This document shows positions 55,054-64,000 of a stretch of DNA of 64,000 nt, piece after piece (positions within the stretch are counted from its first letter, which is position 1; every line of letters begins with the position of its first letter). The translations under genes were made by a program, and so were the position numbers. The notes beneath the pieces were generated by a model. That model worked only from the letters and a program-made list of their open reading frames with translations. It was not told the DNA's origin and did not search any database. The stretch comes from Rhizobium binae (GTDB taxonomy: Bacteria > Pseudomonadota > Alphaproteobacteria > Rhizobiales > Rhizobiaceae): assembly GCF_017357225.1 (NCBI RefSeq), contig NZ_CP071610.1, positions 62,001-126,000 of the forward strand. Direction: 5' to 3'.

Positions 55054-55680
55054 ATGCAGCGGATTTTAGTGATCGAAGATCAGGATTTAATGCGTTTGGC
55101 GCTGATCCAGGAACTAAAGGACCGTCTCATTGGTAGCGTTCTTCTTGGGGCTCCGACATTAGAAATTGCTAAGACTCTGCTGAAGTCGGGGGACTTTAAC
55201 CTCGTTCTCATTGACCCCGGCTTGCCAGGCGTAAATCCAACGTCACAAGTCGACAGACTTTCGGTTATCAGGCAGGTCGTTGATGCGTCCCCTTCAGCGA
55301 TCCACGTGGTGATCACTGGATTGGATTCGCTTGCCGAAGCTAACCACTGCCGTCGGTATGGTGTGGCTGGATACGTCAGCAAGATCGGACTGATCAGCGG
55401 ACTTCTGGCTGAGGTGCTGCAGGAAATTTCTCAAAATGGGTTCTCCATTCAAATATGGGACAAGGAGCAATTGGCGGTTGATTTTCACTATTCCGGGCTT
55501 ACGGGCCGCGAGCAGGAAACGTTAAATGCGATGCGCCGCCGTGAGCGTGGAGCCAAGCGAAAGGACGTTTACGAACAGATCAGCGAACGGATTGGGGTCG
55601 ACCCCGCTTCAATTGAAAAATACTACAAGCAGGCTCGGGCCAAGCTGCTCCGGCGAGGCCTATCGCCCGACGGAGTGTAG
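55054..55680 (+). CDS. Response regulator with LuxR-like DNA-binding domain
   Basis: A 208-residue protein from ATG 55054 (AGAGG upstream). The receiver domain has RILVIEDQDLMRLALIQEL, the phospho-Asp in NLVLIDPGLPG, Thr in VVITGLDS and Lys in AGYVSKIG. The C-terminus (LTGREQETLNAMRRR...RKDVYEQISERIGVDPASIEKYYKQARAKLLRRG) is a LuxR/NarL-like helix-turn-helix. The frame extends 30 codons upstream without homology. A candidate partner kinase is 5 kb downstream, separated by insertion sequences. It may lie under the orphan nod box. Confidence 0.75.
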   Translation: MQRILVIEDQDLMRLALIQELKDRLIGSVLLGAPTLEIAKTLLKSGDFNLVLIDPGLPGVNPTSQVDRLSVIRQVVDASPSAIHVVITGLDSLAEANHCRRYGVAGYVSKIGLISGLLAEVLQEISQNGFSIQIWDKEQLAVDFHYSGLTGREQETLNAMRRRERGAKRKDVYEQISERIGVDPASIEKYYKQARAKLLRRGLSPDGV

Positions 55681-55689
55681 GCATCGTAA

Positions 55690-56300
55690 ACTTAACGGAT
55701 GAAAGGCCAGCGAAAGACGCCATCCGCAGATATCTTTCATGCTCGGGCAATTTTCACCCACAGGCTCATCGCCGCCGTGCACAGTTCGCGATGGTGGCCG
55801 GAGGAGATGTCGTGGCGCGGGATTTGAAATAGGTTGGCGATTCGGATCATGGATGCAGACGAAGCGTTGTAGATGTCGCTGTGACTTGAAGCGCTTCATG
55901 ATCCGCTCTCGCCCCCGGACTGGCTGGTGAGAATTCTCTGCCCGATTATTCAACCCTTTGTGGAAGCGATCCTCTACACCCGGCATGATCTCTGGCTTTG
56001 CTGCGCCGTAACACCCCAGCTTGTCGGTGATCATCACACGCGGCGACCGTCCCTGGCCCTTCAAGAGCTTGCGCATCAGGCGCATGGCGGCCTTTGCATC
56101 GCGGCGGCTTTGCACGAGAACCTCCAAGACGAAACCGTCCTGATCAACTGCGCGCCACAGCCAATGCTTCTTGCCGCGGATTGAAACAACGGCTTCATCG
56201 AGAAGCCATATGTGGACGGCCCCTCCTTGCAAGAACTCTTTGATGATTTGATCGGATCTCTTGCGTTCATATGTCGGGCCTTTTGTTGCGCTCACACATG
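55690..56300 (-). pseudogene. IS6-family transposase remnant
   Basis: Minus frame AVHIWLLDEAVVSIRGKKHWLWRAVDQDGFVLEVLVQSRRDAKAA and VMITDKLGCYGAAKPEIMPG...RFHKGLNNRAENSHQPVRGRERIMKRFKS is an IS6/IS26-type DDE core. The N-terminal domain is missing, and the end frameshifts into IANLFQIPRHDISSGHHREL. Not functional. Confidence 0.8.
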
Positions 56301-56539
56301 AACGCTGGCCAAGATGGGTTCCGCGACGGGGGTCCCAAACACTTGATCGGGCGATGTCACGTTGTCGGCAACTTAACGGGTGGGGGATAATACGGTTGAG
56401 ATGACCTCATCGATGCCGATACCGATGAAGCCGCCCCTTCGTTCCGAGATGATTGCGCCCCTTGATTCCGGGATGATCTCCCCCCCTTTTTAGTGGGGTC
56501 TGCAGGCAGTAATTGTTGTCAGTTCGTTCAAGTACGGTG

Positions 56540-57270
56540 TCAAGCTTTTCGAGGCAGATTTCGTCGTAGGCTTTCGCCGCTGAGTTCGATGCGGTGGGCA
56601 TTGTGGACGAGGCGATCCAGGATGGCATCGGCGCAGGTGGGTCCCCGATGACGCCGTGCCAGGCCGATACGGGGAGCTGGCTGGTAATGATCGTGGAGCG
56701 ACGGCCATAGCGGTCCTCGAGGATTTCCAGCAGATCGTGACGGGCTGGTTCGTTGAGCGCCCCAGTCGTCCAAGATCAGGACTTGAACATGGCCGAGTGT
56801 GCGTTGCAGTCGGGCATACCTGCCGTCGCCACGAGCGAGCACAAGTTGGGCAAACAGCCTTGGGACGCGCTGATAGAGAACGGAACGATCGTCTCGGCAA
56901 GCCTTGTGACCGAGAGCGCAAGCTAACCAACTTTTCCCGACACCTGAGGGTCCGCAAATGGCCAGATTGTCATGAGCGCTGATCCAGTCGCCGCCGAGCA
57001 GCTTCATGAAGAGCGCGCGATCGAGGCCGCGCTCGCTGCGGTAATCGACGTCCTCCGGCGTCGCCTGGTGACGCAGCTTGGCGAACCGGAAGCGTGCAGC
57101 AAGCTTGCGATCGTAGCGGGAACTTCATTCCCGTTCGAGCAGCAGTCCCAGCCACTCGGGGTGCGAGAGATGTTCGGCTTCGCCGTTGGTGACGAGCTCC
57201 CCAAAGGCCTTTGCCATGCCGGCCAGGCCCATGGAATTGAGTTTATCGAGTGTTGGATGGGCAACATTCT
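56540..57270 (-). pseudogene. istB: IstB ATPase gene, frameshifted
   Basis: Pieces in different phases: MLPIQH at the start (about 57267), then LFMKLLGGDWISAHDNLAICGPSGVGKSWLACALGHKACRD (Walker A), VLILDDWG (Walker B) and [13 protein letters not shown] at the end. At least two frameshifts break it. Confidence 0.8.
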
Positions 57271-57739
57271 TCGTTCTCCTTAGTGATAATAGCGAGGTCC
57301 ACGGATGTTTTCGTGATGGATAGGCTCATGCGAGGCTGGTCCATAGGTGGAGGCAGCTCGATCGAGATGATTGTCGAGAATGGAGCGTACTGAACCGTAG
57401 GTCCGGGCCCCGATCTCCAACGCACGGCTGCAAGCGGCATTCACTCTGTCGCGGCCAAAGCCTTTGTTCAGGCGGATAATTCCCTGCAGGCTCGAAAGCC
57501 CTGCTCCGGGTGCGGCCTATCGGCGAGGATCTTCTCGCACAGCAACGCAACCTCCGCCCGATGGAAGAAGCCTCAAGTTGAATGCGTTCGATCGTATTGG
57601 CGGTGATGCGCGCCTCGACCTGCTCGCGAGCGAAGCGGCAGGGGACAGAGTAATAGTGCCGCTCGATCTCGACGTGGTAATCCAACCCGGCACGCCGGAT
57701 ACGCCATTCCGCAAAGACATAGCGTTCCACAGGCAATAG

Positions 57740-58643
57740 CCTTAAAGCGCGGGTCGGTCGAGCTCTTCGAACAATTGGCGGCGCGTGATGCCAACCCGGC
57801 GAAGAACACGCTTGTCGTTAAGATCATGCAGCAAATCGGCGATCGCCGCATTGACCTCGCCCAAACTGTAGAAGGTGCGATGGCGAAGGCGGCCTTGTCG
57901 CGAGGACGGCGTGGCCGCGTCGGCAGAACGGCACTGCCATAGTGCGCTGCCATTGCACAATACGTCCTGTTGACCTGGGGATCGAAGTGGCACGCCTTGA
58001 TGATCGCCACCTTGGCATTGTCGGGAACCAGCAACGCTGGCGCACCACCGAAGAACTCCAGCGCCTGAACATGGCATTCGACCCAGTCGGGAAGCGTCTC
58101 GGTCCAGCGCGCCTGCGCGAACGAAAGGCTGGATGCTCCCAGGACCGCGACAAATAAATGGGCCTGTCGTGTCTTGCCGGACAATCGGTCGACTACGACG
58201 GTAACGGTATCGCCCGCATAATCGACGAACAGCTTATCGCCGGCCGCATGATCCTGCCGCATCGTCACCGGCAGCTTCAACGCCCAGCCCCGGTACAGGT
58301 CACAGTAGCGACTGTAACGATAGCCATCCGGATGATGACCGATGTATTCATCCCATAGGATCTGCAGCGTCATATGCTTGCGCTTCAGCTCGCGATGAAC
58401 CTGCGCCCAATCCGGCTCCGGAGCGCGACGGTGCCCAATCTTCGTCCCGGCCGCCCTGTAGAGCGCCGCCTCCAGGACGGCATCGCTGACCTCGTCACCC
58501 AGAGGCCACGACAGCCCGGCTACCGCCGCACGCCGTAGCGTCTCGCGCACCGTCGAGGGCGCAGTTCCAACCCGCACCGCAATCGACTTGTGCCCAAGTC
58601 CTTGCTCAAAGCGATATCTCAATATCTCGCGGACACGCCGCAT
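57740..58643 (-). pseudogene. istA: IstA transposase gene, frameshifted
   Basis: Starts MRRVREILRYRFEQGLGHKSIAVRVG (helix-turn-helix), continues with DKLFVDYAGDTVTVV (catalytic Asp) and GGAPALLVPDNAKVAI (Asp), then loses frame after RPRDKAAFA near 57905. The rest, in other phases, runs toward 57330. Not functional. Confidence 0.82.
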
Positions 58644-58829
58644 CTCCAGTCTCTCCGCAGGAATCCCGTTCCTTCCTCTTCGACGTCAAAGGAAGAAACT
58701 TCACACCTGCAGACCACCCTTGCCAGATGCCTCAAAGGGGGCGGCATCATCTCGGAACAAGGGGGCGACTATTTCTCGGAATTGGGGGGCGACATCATTT
58801 CGGAATCAGGGGGCGGATTGCCTCGGAAT

Positions 58830-59540
58830 TTGCACTCATCGACCACCAGCTACAAGAACCACCGATTTCCACCGCAGATTATCGCCCGTGCGGTCTGGCT
58901 GTATTTCCGGTTCCCGTTGAGCCTGCGGCTGGTCGAGGGAATGTTGCTGGAGCGCGGTATCGTCGTCTCTTACGAAACGATACGGCGATGGGGCCGCAAA
59001 TTCGGGGCAGCCTACGTCAAGCAGCTGCCTAGAAAGAAGCCGTTGCGGAAAGATATCTGGCATCTGGACGAGGTCGTGATTTCCATAGGCGGCCGAAAGC
59101 ATTGGCTGTGGCGCGCCGTTGACCAGGAGGGCTACGTTCTCGACGAGATCGTCCAGACCCGCCGCGATACCAAGGCTGCCAAGCGATTGCTGGTCAGGCT
59201 GCTGAAGAAGCAAGGTCTGTCGCCGAAGGCGCATCGTCACCGACAAACTGCGCTCATACGGCGCGGCAAAACGGGATGTAATGCCCGGCGTCGAACATCG
59301 ATCGCACAAGGGCCTTAACAATCGCGCAGAGAATTCTAACGTGCCGCTTCGAAAACGAGAGCGGATGATGCAGGGCTTTCGATCCGTCGGAGGTTTGCAA
59401 CGTTTCATCTCGGTCTTTTTCAGCAGTCCGAAATCTTTTCGTCGTGCCGCACCAGAGACACTCAACCCTAGCCACCCATATTCATCGGATCGCCATGGCG
59501 CAGTGGAAAGCCGTGACCGCTGCAATTGCATGAGTTTACC
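58830..59540 (+). pseudogene. IS6-family transposase, frameshifted
   Basis: PPQIIARAVWLYFRFPLSLRLVEGMLLERGIVVSYETIRRW, DIWHLDEVVISIGGRKHWLWRAVDQEG and KAAKRLLVRLL, then near 59230 the match moves to another phase (TDKLRSYGAAKRDVMPGVEHRSHKGLNNRAENS...) and again near 59420 (HIHR...AQWKAVTA). It is a nearly complete IS6-type gene with two frameshifts. Confidence 0.82.
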
Positions 59541-59780
59541 GACAAGCGACTTTACGGCCGTTGATCAAACAACGTGACATCGCCCCTACAGCCCTTGCCG
59601 GAAAGCACGGCCATCACGCGCGAGCTAGACCATTCATCGGGACACCGGCCCTCTGGCCAACGACCAACTAGCGCTGTGGTGGTTAGAATAGGGATGATTG
59701 CACCCCTTTTATCAAACATGAGATACGTGCATCATCTATTCTTAACACTGTGGCACGTACATCATTGCGAAAGAACGATC

Positions 59781-60686
59781 GTGAAAACGCTGAATCTTGC
59801 ATCGATTGACTTGAACCTTTTAGTGGCATTGGAAGCCCTATTAGAATACCGGAACGTCACACATGCGGGCCACCACGTCGGCAGGAGTCAACCGGGGATG
59901 AGTCGGGCGTTGGCGACGCTTCGGAGCATTTTCAATGACGAGCTATTAGTTCGAGCCTCAACCGGCTACGTGCTTACCCCTCGCGGTCAAAGACTGGCCA
60001 AAAGACTACCAGCGGCGATGAACAACATTCGGGACATGATGACTGAAGGCAATCTCCCCACAATGGAATGGGGACCGAAAACAATCGTGGCGATGCCTGA
60101 TCACCAAACGCTTGTTTTGTTACCGCACCTCCTGCAGCGGGCGCCTCACCTCGAAATCGCCCCCCATTCACTCTTCAGTGGCTTACTCGAGGGACTTGAG
60201 CAAGGCGATTTCGATTTAGCAGTTGGGCAAATCTCCTCCGCTCCGCCCGGCTATTTGCGGCGCAGCCTCTATACTGACCAGCTCGTGTATTTGCTACGAC
60301 ACGACCACCCGGCTTTGGCGCAGGATTGGACAGTTGAGAGCTTGAAGGCGTTGCGTCACGCTGGCACTAACTCCGACCTCCCTATACGAGACGGCCGAAT
60401 TTATGACGAACTGCCATACGTGGACTTACCGGATCAGAATCCGACGCGGTTTTCGCATGTACTAACGGCCGCGATGGTGGCGGCCACGAGCGATTTGGCC
60501 TTGGCGGTGCCACGCCGGGCTGCGGCACGTATTTCCGAGATGCTGCCGCTCACGGCTGTTGACCCACCCGTGGAACACAAACCCTACGAGCTAATGTTGA
60601 TTTGGCACGAGCGGTGTCATCGCGACCCTAGGCATCAATGGCTGCGCAGCGAGTTTGTCGCAGCGGCCGCGGCGGGAGCGACCTGA
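59781..60686 (+). CDS. LysR-family regulator (NodD/LeuO-like branch)
   Basis: From GTG 59781 it has 301 residues, beginning [52 protein letters not shown], a helix-turn-helix of the branch that includes NodD, SyrM and LeuO. The effector domain is unlike that of the NodD at 31 kb. The open frame starts at 59574 but the family start is [19 protein letters not shown]. Upstream, 59726-59765 holds TACGTGCATCAT..., later GGCACGTACATCAT, a partial repeat that may be an operator. Target and inducer unknown; the histidine kinase 120 bases downstream could be one. Confidence 0.78.
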   Translation: MKTLNLASIDLNLLVALEALLEYRNVTHAGHHVGRSQPGMSRALATLRSIFNDELLVRASTGYVLTPRGQRLAKRLPAAMNNIRDMMTEGNLPTMEWGPKTIVAMPDHQTLVLLPHLLQRAPHLEIAPHSLFSGLLEGLEQGDFDLAVGQISSAPPGYLRRSLYTDQLVYLLRHDHPALAQDWTVESLKALRHAGTNSDLPIRDGRIYDELPYVDLPDQNPTRFSHVLTAAMVAATSDLALAVPRRAAARISEMLPLTAVDPPVEHKPYELMLIWHERCHRDPRHQWLRSEFVAAAAAGAT

Positions 60687-60803
60687 GACGAGCACGACGT
60701 CGCCAGCAGCAGATGTTCGCCGCGAGTGAACGGCTATCGCGAGCGAGATGAATCATTTCGAGTAACTTGATTCAGGGAGCTCCTAACAGCGAAGGTGTTG
60801 ACT

Positions 60804-62174
60804 ATGAAGGCACGCGTCCGAAGGTCACCGGAATCTCTTTTGCAACGGCTGGCTAGCTTTTATGTGCGCTTACCCGTTACGGCAGGCCTGCGTCTGGGCG
60901 GTCCCGCCGGTGGTGTCGCGAACCCTAAAAGGTTACTCAGCTCCGCAATCGCACTTTATGTCGTATTGGTGATGGCACTTTCACTGAGTTGCTGGTCAAC
61001 TATTCGACTCGAATACTACCGAATTGAAACCCGACAATCATTTAATAAGGCTTTTGAAGCGGCGATTACTTCAGAAGAAACCCGCTTGAGCATCACCCGG
61101 GTTGCCGGTTGGCTTCGTCTAGCCAGCAAGACCAGTCAAATGGTGCCGGAGTACGGCCACGAAGTAGAATCTGCCGTCAACAATATCGATCTACTGCAAA
61201 CCTTCGAATTCCTGAGAGGGAAGAACAGCAACCTATTAGTCCGAACGCGCGAACTCATAAAGACGCACCTTAGTCCAATCGGATTGAAAGGCGGAGACTA
61301 TGATCAAGCGCTCCGTTACGCGGATCAAATTGACAGAAATTTGACAGGAATTTACGGTTCGGCGGTCGAACACCGCAGGAACTTGGTAGAGAAGGCACAA
61401 GGTGCGCGCAGCACGGAATGTAGCTTTCTTGTATTCGGATCATGTCTAGTTTTAGTCATTGTTGGCATTAATACGATTGTTCAACACCGCGAATTTGCCG
61501 CGCGCCGCGATGACTACGTTCGTTCCTTTGCATTGCTTCACGCGCACATGACCCGATCACGAGTTACTTCGCTTCGATTATTTCTGGACCGCCTTGGTGA
61601 CCAACGTTCAGCTCTACCCGAAATGCTTCGGGCTGCGCTAGACGCGGTGAACGAACTCGAACGAATCAACAATGCGCTCGTGCGGATCGTTGCTTCTGAA
61701 CGAGACCCCCGAACACAGGCGCTCGGCAAACTCCTTCATCGGATAGGCAGTACACCCACCAGCAATATTCGGTTGGAAATCGAAAACGATGCACAATTCC
61801 TACAAGTTCCTGGCGTTCAAGTTCACTTGATCGTCGAAGAGCTCGTTAATAACGCTATAACTGCAGTTAGCGGAAAGAAAGACGCGCAAATAACGATCCA
61901 TGCGCGTCTCCTCAAGCGACGCTACTCGTTCGCCCGCAGGATCCTAATTCAAATCTCGGACACCGGCAGAGGCATGACGTCAGACGAGATGCGCAAAGCC
62001 GCAATGCCATTCTTTTCAACCGGCGCGGGCTCGCGCATTGGCCTGGGGTTAACAAGTTGCATCAAAATGGTGAACGCCATGAGTGGCGACATCAGAATCA
62101 CTTCGTCGCCGGGGGTCGGCACCGTCGTCAGTGTCCTGTTGCCGGTTCTGAAAACCACACACCTCCCTGAATGA
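60804..62174 (+). CDS. Membrane sensor histidine kinase
   Basis: A 456-residue kinase. Two membrane segments (about 45-68, ALYVVLVMALSLSCW; about 207-228, FLVFGSCLVLVIVGINTIV) bracket a periplasmic sensor domain of some 135 residues that I do not recognise. The ATPase domain is clear: VEELVNNAITAV (N box), ISDTGRGM (G1), FFSTGAGSRIGLGL (G2). The phospho-His is probably in FALLHAHMTRSR (about 240-250), an atypical H box. ATG 60804 is preferred over GTG 60795. It has no adjacent regulator except the orphan response regulator at 55 kb. Confidence 0.82.
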   Translation: MKARVRRSPESLLQRLASFYVRLPVTAGLRLGGPAGGVANPKRLLSSAIALYVVLVMALSLSCWSTIRLEYYRIETRQSFNKAFEAAITSEETRLSITRVAGWLRLASKTSQMVPEYGHEVESAVNNIDLLQTFEFLRGKNSNLLVRTRELIKTHLSPIGLKGGDYDQALRYADQIDRNLTGIYGSAVEHRRNLVEKAQGARSTECSFLVFGSCLVLVIVGINTIVQHREFAARRDDYVRSFALLHAHMTRSRVTSLRLFLDRLGDQRSALPEMLRAALDAVNELERINNALVRIVASERDPRTQALGKLLHRIGSTPTSNIRLEIENDAQFLQVPGVQVHLIVEELVNNAITAVSGKKDAQITIHARLLKRRYSFARRILIQISDTGRGMTSDEMRKAAMPFFSTGAGSRIGLGLTSCIKMVNAMSGDIRITSSPGVGTVVSVLLPVLKTTHLPE

Positions 62175-62179
62175 ACTGG

Positions 62180-63375
62180 GTAATCCCCCCGTTTTTAGCG
62201 GGGCTCTGCAGTAGAATTCACGCAGCCATTTTCAATTTCTGTGCGGGTGTGATGCCGCCGATGCCCATATTGGGCCGTTCGTTGTTGTAGGTCCATAGCC
62301 ACTGTGTGGCGAATTTCTGTGCCTCCTCGATGCTTTCGATGATGTTCTGGTCGAGCCATTCATGGCGGACGGTGCGGTTATAGCGCTCGACATAGGCATT
62401 CTGTTGCGGCTTTCCGGGCTGGATGTGGTTCAAGGCAATCCCTTGTTTCTCGGCCCATTCCATGAGCTTGCCGCTGACATATTCCGGGCCGTTGTCCACC
62501 CGAATGGCGTATGGTTTGCCTCGCCATTCGATGATCTGGTTCAGACTGCGGATCACGCGTTCAGACGGTAGCGAAAAGTCCACCTCGATGCCGAGCCCCT
62601 CGCGGTTGAAGTCATCCAGCACATTCAGCAGCCGAAACTGCCTGCCGTCCTCCAGGCGGTCTGCCATGAAGTCCATCGACCAGACCATGTTCGGTTGATC
62701 CGGGACGATCAGCGTATCGGGTTTGTCCCGCTTCAAGCGCTTTCTTGGCTTGATCCGCAGGTTCAATTCCAGCTCGCGGTATATCCGGTAGACCCGTTTG
62801 TGATTCCACAGATGCCCCCGGACATTGCGCAGGTAAAGGAAGCACAGGCCGAAGCCCCAGCTCTTCTTTGCTCGCGTCAGCCCGATGAGGAGATCGGCGA
62901 TCTGTTCGTTCTCCTCGTTCAGCTTGGTGCTGTAACGATAGCAGGTCTCGCTGACCTCGAAGGTGCGGCAGGCGAGCGCAATGCTCACCCCGCGCAACGC
63001 CACTGCTTTCCCGGCCATCTCCCGGCGTTGAGATGGCCGCGTCACTTTTTTCCCAGAGCCTCTTTGAGCAGTTCGGCCTGCATGCTCATCTCCGCATACA
63101 TCTTCTTCAGTCGACGGTTCTCGTCTTCCAGAGCCTTCATCTGACTGATCATCGATGCGTCCATGCCCCCATACTTGGCCCGCCATTTGTAAAATGAGGC
63201 CGTGCTCATCCCGTGCTCCCGGCATAGCTCGGGTACAGGGACACCACCTTCTGCCTGGCGCAGGATGGCCATTATCTGTGGTTCGCTAAATCTGCTCGTC
63301 TCATCGAAATCTCCTCGATCATAAAGCCGGAGAAAATTCCACTTTTGAAGCCCATTAATTGGCGGGGGGATTACC
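62180..63375 (-). mobile_element. IS3-family element (about 1.2 kb)
   Basis: Ends read GGTAATCCCCCCG on both sides in inverted orientation (62180-62192 and 63363-63375). orfA and orfB are arranged in the usual overlapping way. I could not see a clear target duplication. Confidence 0.8.
62218..63060 (-). CDS. IS3-family OrfB (integrase domain)
   Basis: [26 protein letters not shown], then [17 protein letters not shown] (Asp), [14 protein letters not shown] (Asp) and [23 protein letters not shown] (Glu): a complete rve domain. It is expressed as an OrfAB fusion by -1 frameshifting at A AAA AAG (63045-63051), next to the orfA stop. It appears intact. Confidence 0.88.
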   Translation of the reverse strand, partial: GSGKKVTRPSQRREMAGKAVALRGVSIALACRTFEVSETCYRYSTKLNEENEQIADLLIGLTRAKKSWGFGLCFLYLRNVRGHLWNHKRVYRIYRELELNLRIKPRKRLKRDKPDTLIVPDQPNMVWSMDFMADRLEDGRQFRLLNVLDDFNREGLGIEVDFSLPSERVIRSLNQIIEWRGKPYAIRVDNGPEYVSGKLMEWAEKQGIALNHIQPGKPQQNAYVERYNRTVRHEWLDQNIIESIEEAQKFATQWLWTYNNERPNMGIGGITPAQKLKMAA

Positions 63376-63377
63376 AT
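63042..63377 (-). CDS. IS3-family OrfA, start uncertain
   Basis: [82 protein letters not shown]: a helix-turn-helix followed by a leucine-zipper-like region. The expected ATG (63304, ATGAGACGAG) is one base out of frame, suggesting a small indel; the only in-frame ATG is 63377, at the element's edge. Confidence 0.7.
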   Translation of the reverse strand: MVIPPPINGLQKWNFLRLYDRGDFDETSRFSEPQIMAILRQAEGGVPVPELCREHGMSTASFYKWRAKYGGMDASMISQMKALEDENRRLKKMYAEMSMQAELLKEALGKK

Positions 63378-63468
63378 TATCATGGAATACCAATCTTGCA
63401 TGACGGCCAGAGACGAATCGGCCGTATCATACCCATGATAGATACCTAATGGCGAAGGAGAGACCGCG

Positions 63469-64000
63469 ATGCGCAATACAGGTTGGGAATCGTCCGACGA
63501 ATCGTCCGACTCTAGTCCCGAACAAAATCTCGAGGCTGATACTTGGATCAGGAATTTGAGAGGGGAAGATGTGGCGCAGCAGCTGAGCGACCTCCATTTA
63601 GGCCGTGGTGCAATTCGGCGTACGTCCATGGGTGGGTCGATGCGCATGCCGGTGCAGCCTTCCCTGCGAGACAACAACATCAGCGGCGCGCGCCACAGCA
63701 CAGACCAGTCTTACGAAGCCTCGAGCCGCTCGCGGTCCGGGCTTTCGACCTCCTCGCAGGAGGAGCCGATAACCCGACAGCCGAAAAAAAAAGGATTCTT
63801 TGCAGCAGCCGCACATAAAGTGAAGAAGGCCTTCGCTCAAAGGAGCGGCAAGAAATCGTCGAAGGACTGGACGCGGGAGCCGGAAACGGTCGTTGAGACG
63901 ACGTTTCGCGTCGATCATGCCAAGAAGCAGCCTGCGGGCTCTGCCGACGACCAGCGCCTCATTGATGAGGCGGTCGCGACGGCAACGGGGAATGATTATG
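63469..64000 (+). CDS. Unknown protein, possible secreted effector (3' end outside window)
   Basis: From ATG 63469, with GAAGGAGAG just upstream, the frame stays open to the window edge (177 codons). The N-terminus is polar and serine/acid-rich (MRNTGWESSDESSDSSPEQN), followed by DTWIRNLRGEDVAQQLSDLHLGRG, a serine/arginine-rich low-complexity part and a basic lysine-rich part (KKKGFFAAAAHKVKKAFAQRSGKKS). There is no signal peptide. This composition is common in type III/IV effectors, but I recognise no domain. No tts box or vir box was seen upstream. Confidence 0.55.
   Translation, partial: MRNTGWESSDESSDSSPEQNLEADTWIRNLRGEDVAQQLSDLHLGRGAIRRTSMGGSMRMPVQPSLRDNNISGARHSTDQSYEASSRSRSGLSTSSQEEPITRQPKKKGFFAAAAHKVKKAFAQRSGKKSSKDWTREPETVVETTFRVDHAKKQPAGSADDQRLIDEAVATATGNDY

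Larger units (their letters stand above)
56430..58818 (-). mobile_element. IS21-family element, decayed
   Basis: Both ends carry several inverted copies of a roughly 24-base repeat (GGGGCGAC/GCATCAT.TCGGAA type: at 58735-58818 on the right, 56430-56490 on the left), the multiple transposase-binding repeats of IS21 elements. istA and istB are between but frameshifted. A decayed IS6 remnant lies on each side. Confidence 0.75.

Noticed and set aside
57326..57736. Minus-strand frame resembling part of a transposase
   Set aside because: It is the out-of-phase continuation of the broken istA gene, so it was not listed separately.
59726..59765. Possible nod box upstream of the second LysR gene
   Set aside because: The CATCAT-containing repeat lacks the ATCAATTTTACC-type right half of a nod box; at most it is a LysR site.

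Overview
The window looks like part of a rhizobial symbiotic plasmid or symbiosis island. It holds a complete set of nodulation (nod) genes, nitrogen-fixation (nif/fix) regulators and electron-transfer genes, nod boxes, sigma-54/NifA promoters, quorum-sensing rhi genes, an Agrobacterium-type virG and many insertion sequences. The gene content (nodO, nodT, nodMN, nodL, nodFE, nodDABCIJ, rhiABC/rhiI/rhiR, fixABCX-nifA-nifB, a fixW-like gene) and the 519-residue NifA point to the Rhizobium leguminosarum complex, closest in content to the viciae-type symbiotic plasmid. That placement comes from remembered families and was not checked by alignment, and the gene order is rearranged.

Layout. 1-4.9 kb: a RidA-like gene cut by the window edge, a LysR regulator, a class V aminotransferase, IS3 debris, and virG abutting a broken glnII tail. 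5-8.8 kb: nodT, a decayed PaiB-like flavoprotein gene and a DUF3800 gene. 9.2-17.5 kb: an organosulfur module (FMN reductase, SfnG-type sulfone monooxygenase, a five-part branched-chain-type ABC transporter, SfnB-type oxidoreductase). 17.7-22.9 kb: nod box-nodO, nodN, nodM and nodL. 23.6-27.8 kb: the rhi quorum-sensing cluster. 28.1-35.8 kb: nodFE, nodD and nodABCIJ with their nod boxes. 36.5-47.8 kb: nifT, a degenerate nifZ, fdxN, nifB, nifA, fixX, fixC, fixB (split by an IS256-family element), fixA, a fixW-like gene and duplicated promoter segments. 47.5-49.1 kb: a nifH promoter and truncated nifH reading straight into gdhA. 49.5-64 kb: a truncated ATP-grasp gene, an Ntn-hydrolase-like gene, nested insertion sequences, an orphan nod box with a broken nodF, a response regulator, a LysR regulator, a histidine kinase and the start of an unknown, possibly secreted protein.

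How the parts work together. NodD with plant flavonoids should act on the nod boxes before nodA, nodF, nodM and nodO to drive Nod-factor synthesis (NodABC core, NodFE special acyl chain, NodL acetylation, NodM glucosamine supply) and export (NodIJ, perhaps NodT). In bacteroids NifA with RpoN should drive nifB, fixA and the nifH-type promoter, which here controls glutamate dehydrogenase. The intact copy of fixB is broken by an insertion sequence with a perfect 9-bp target duplication, so this strain, or this plasmid copy, may be Fix-defective unless another fixB exists elsewhere.
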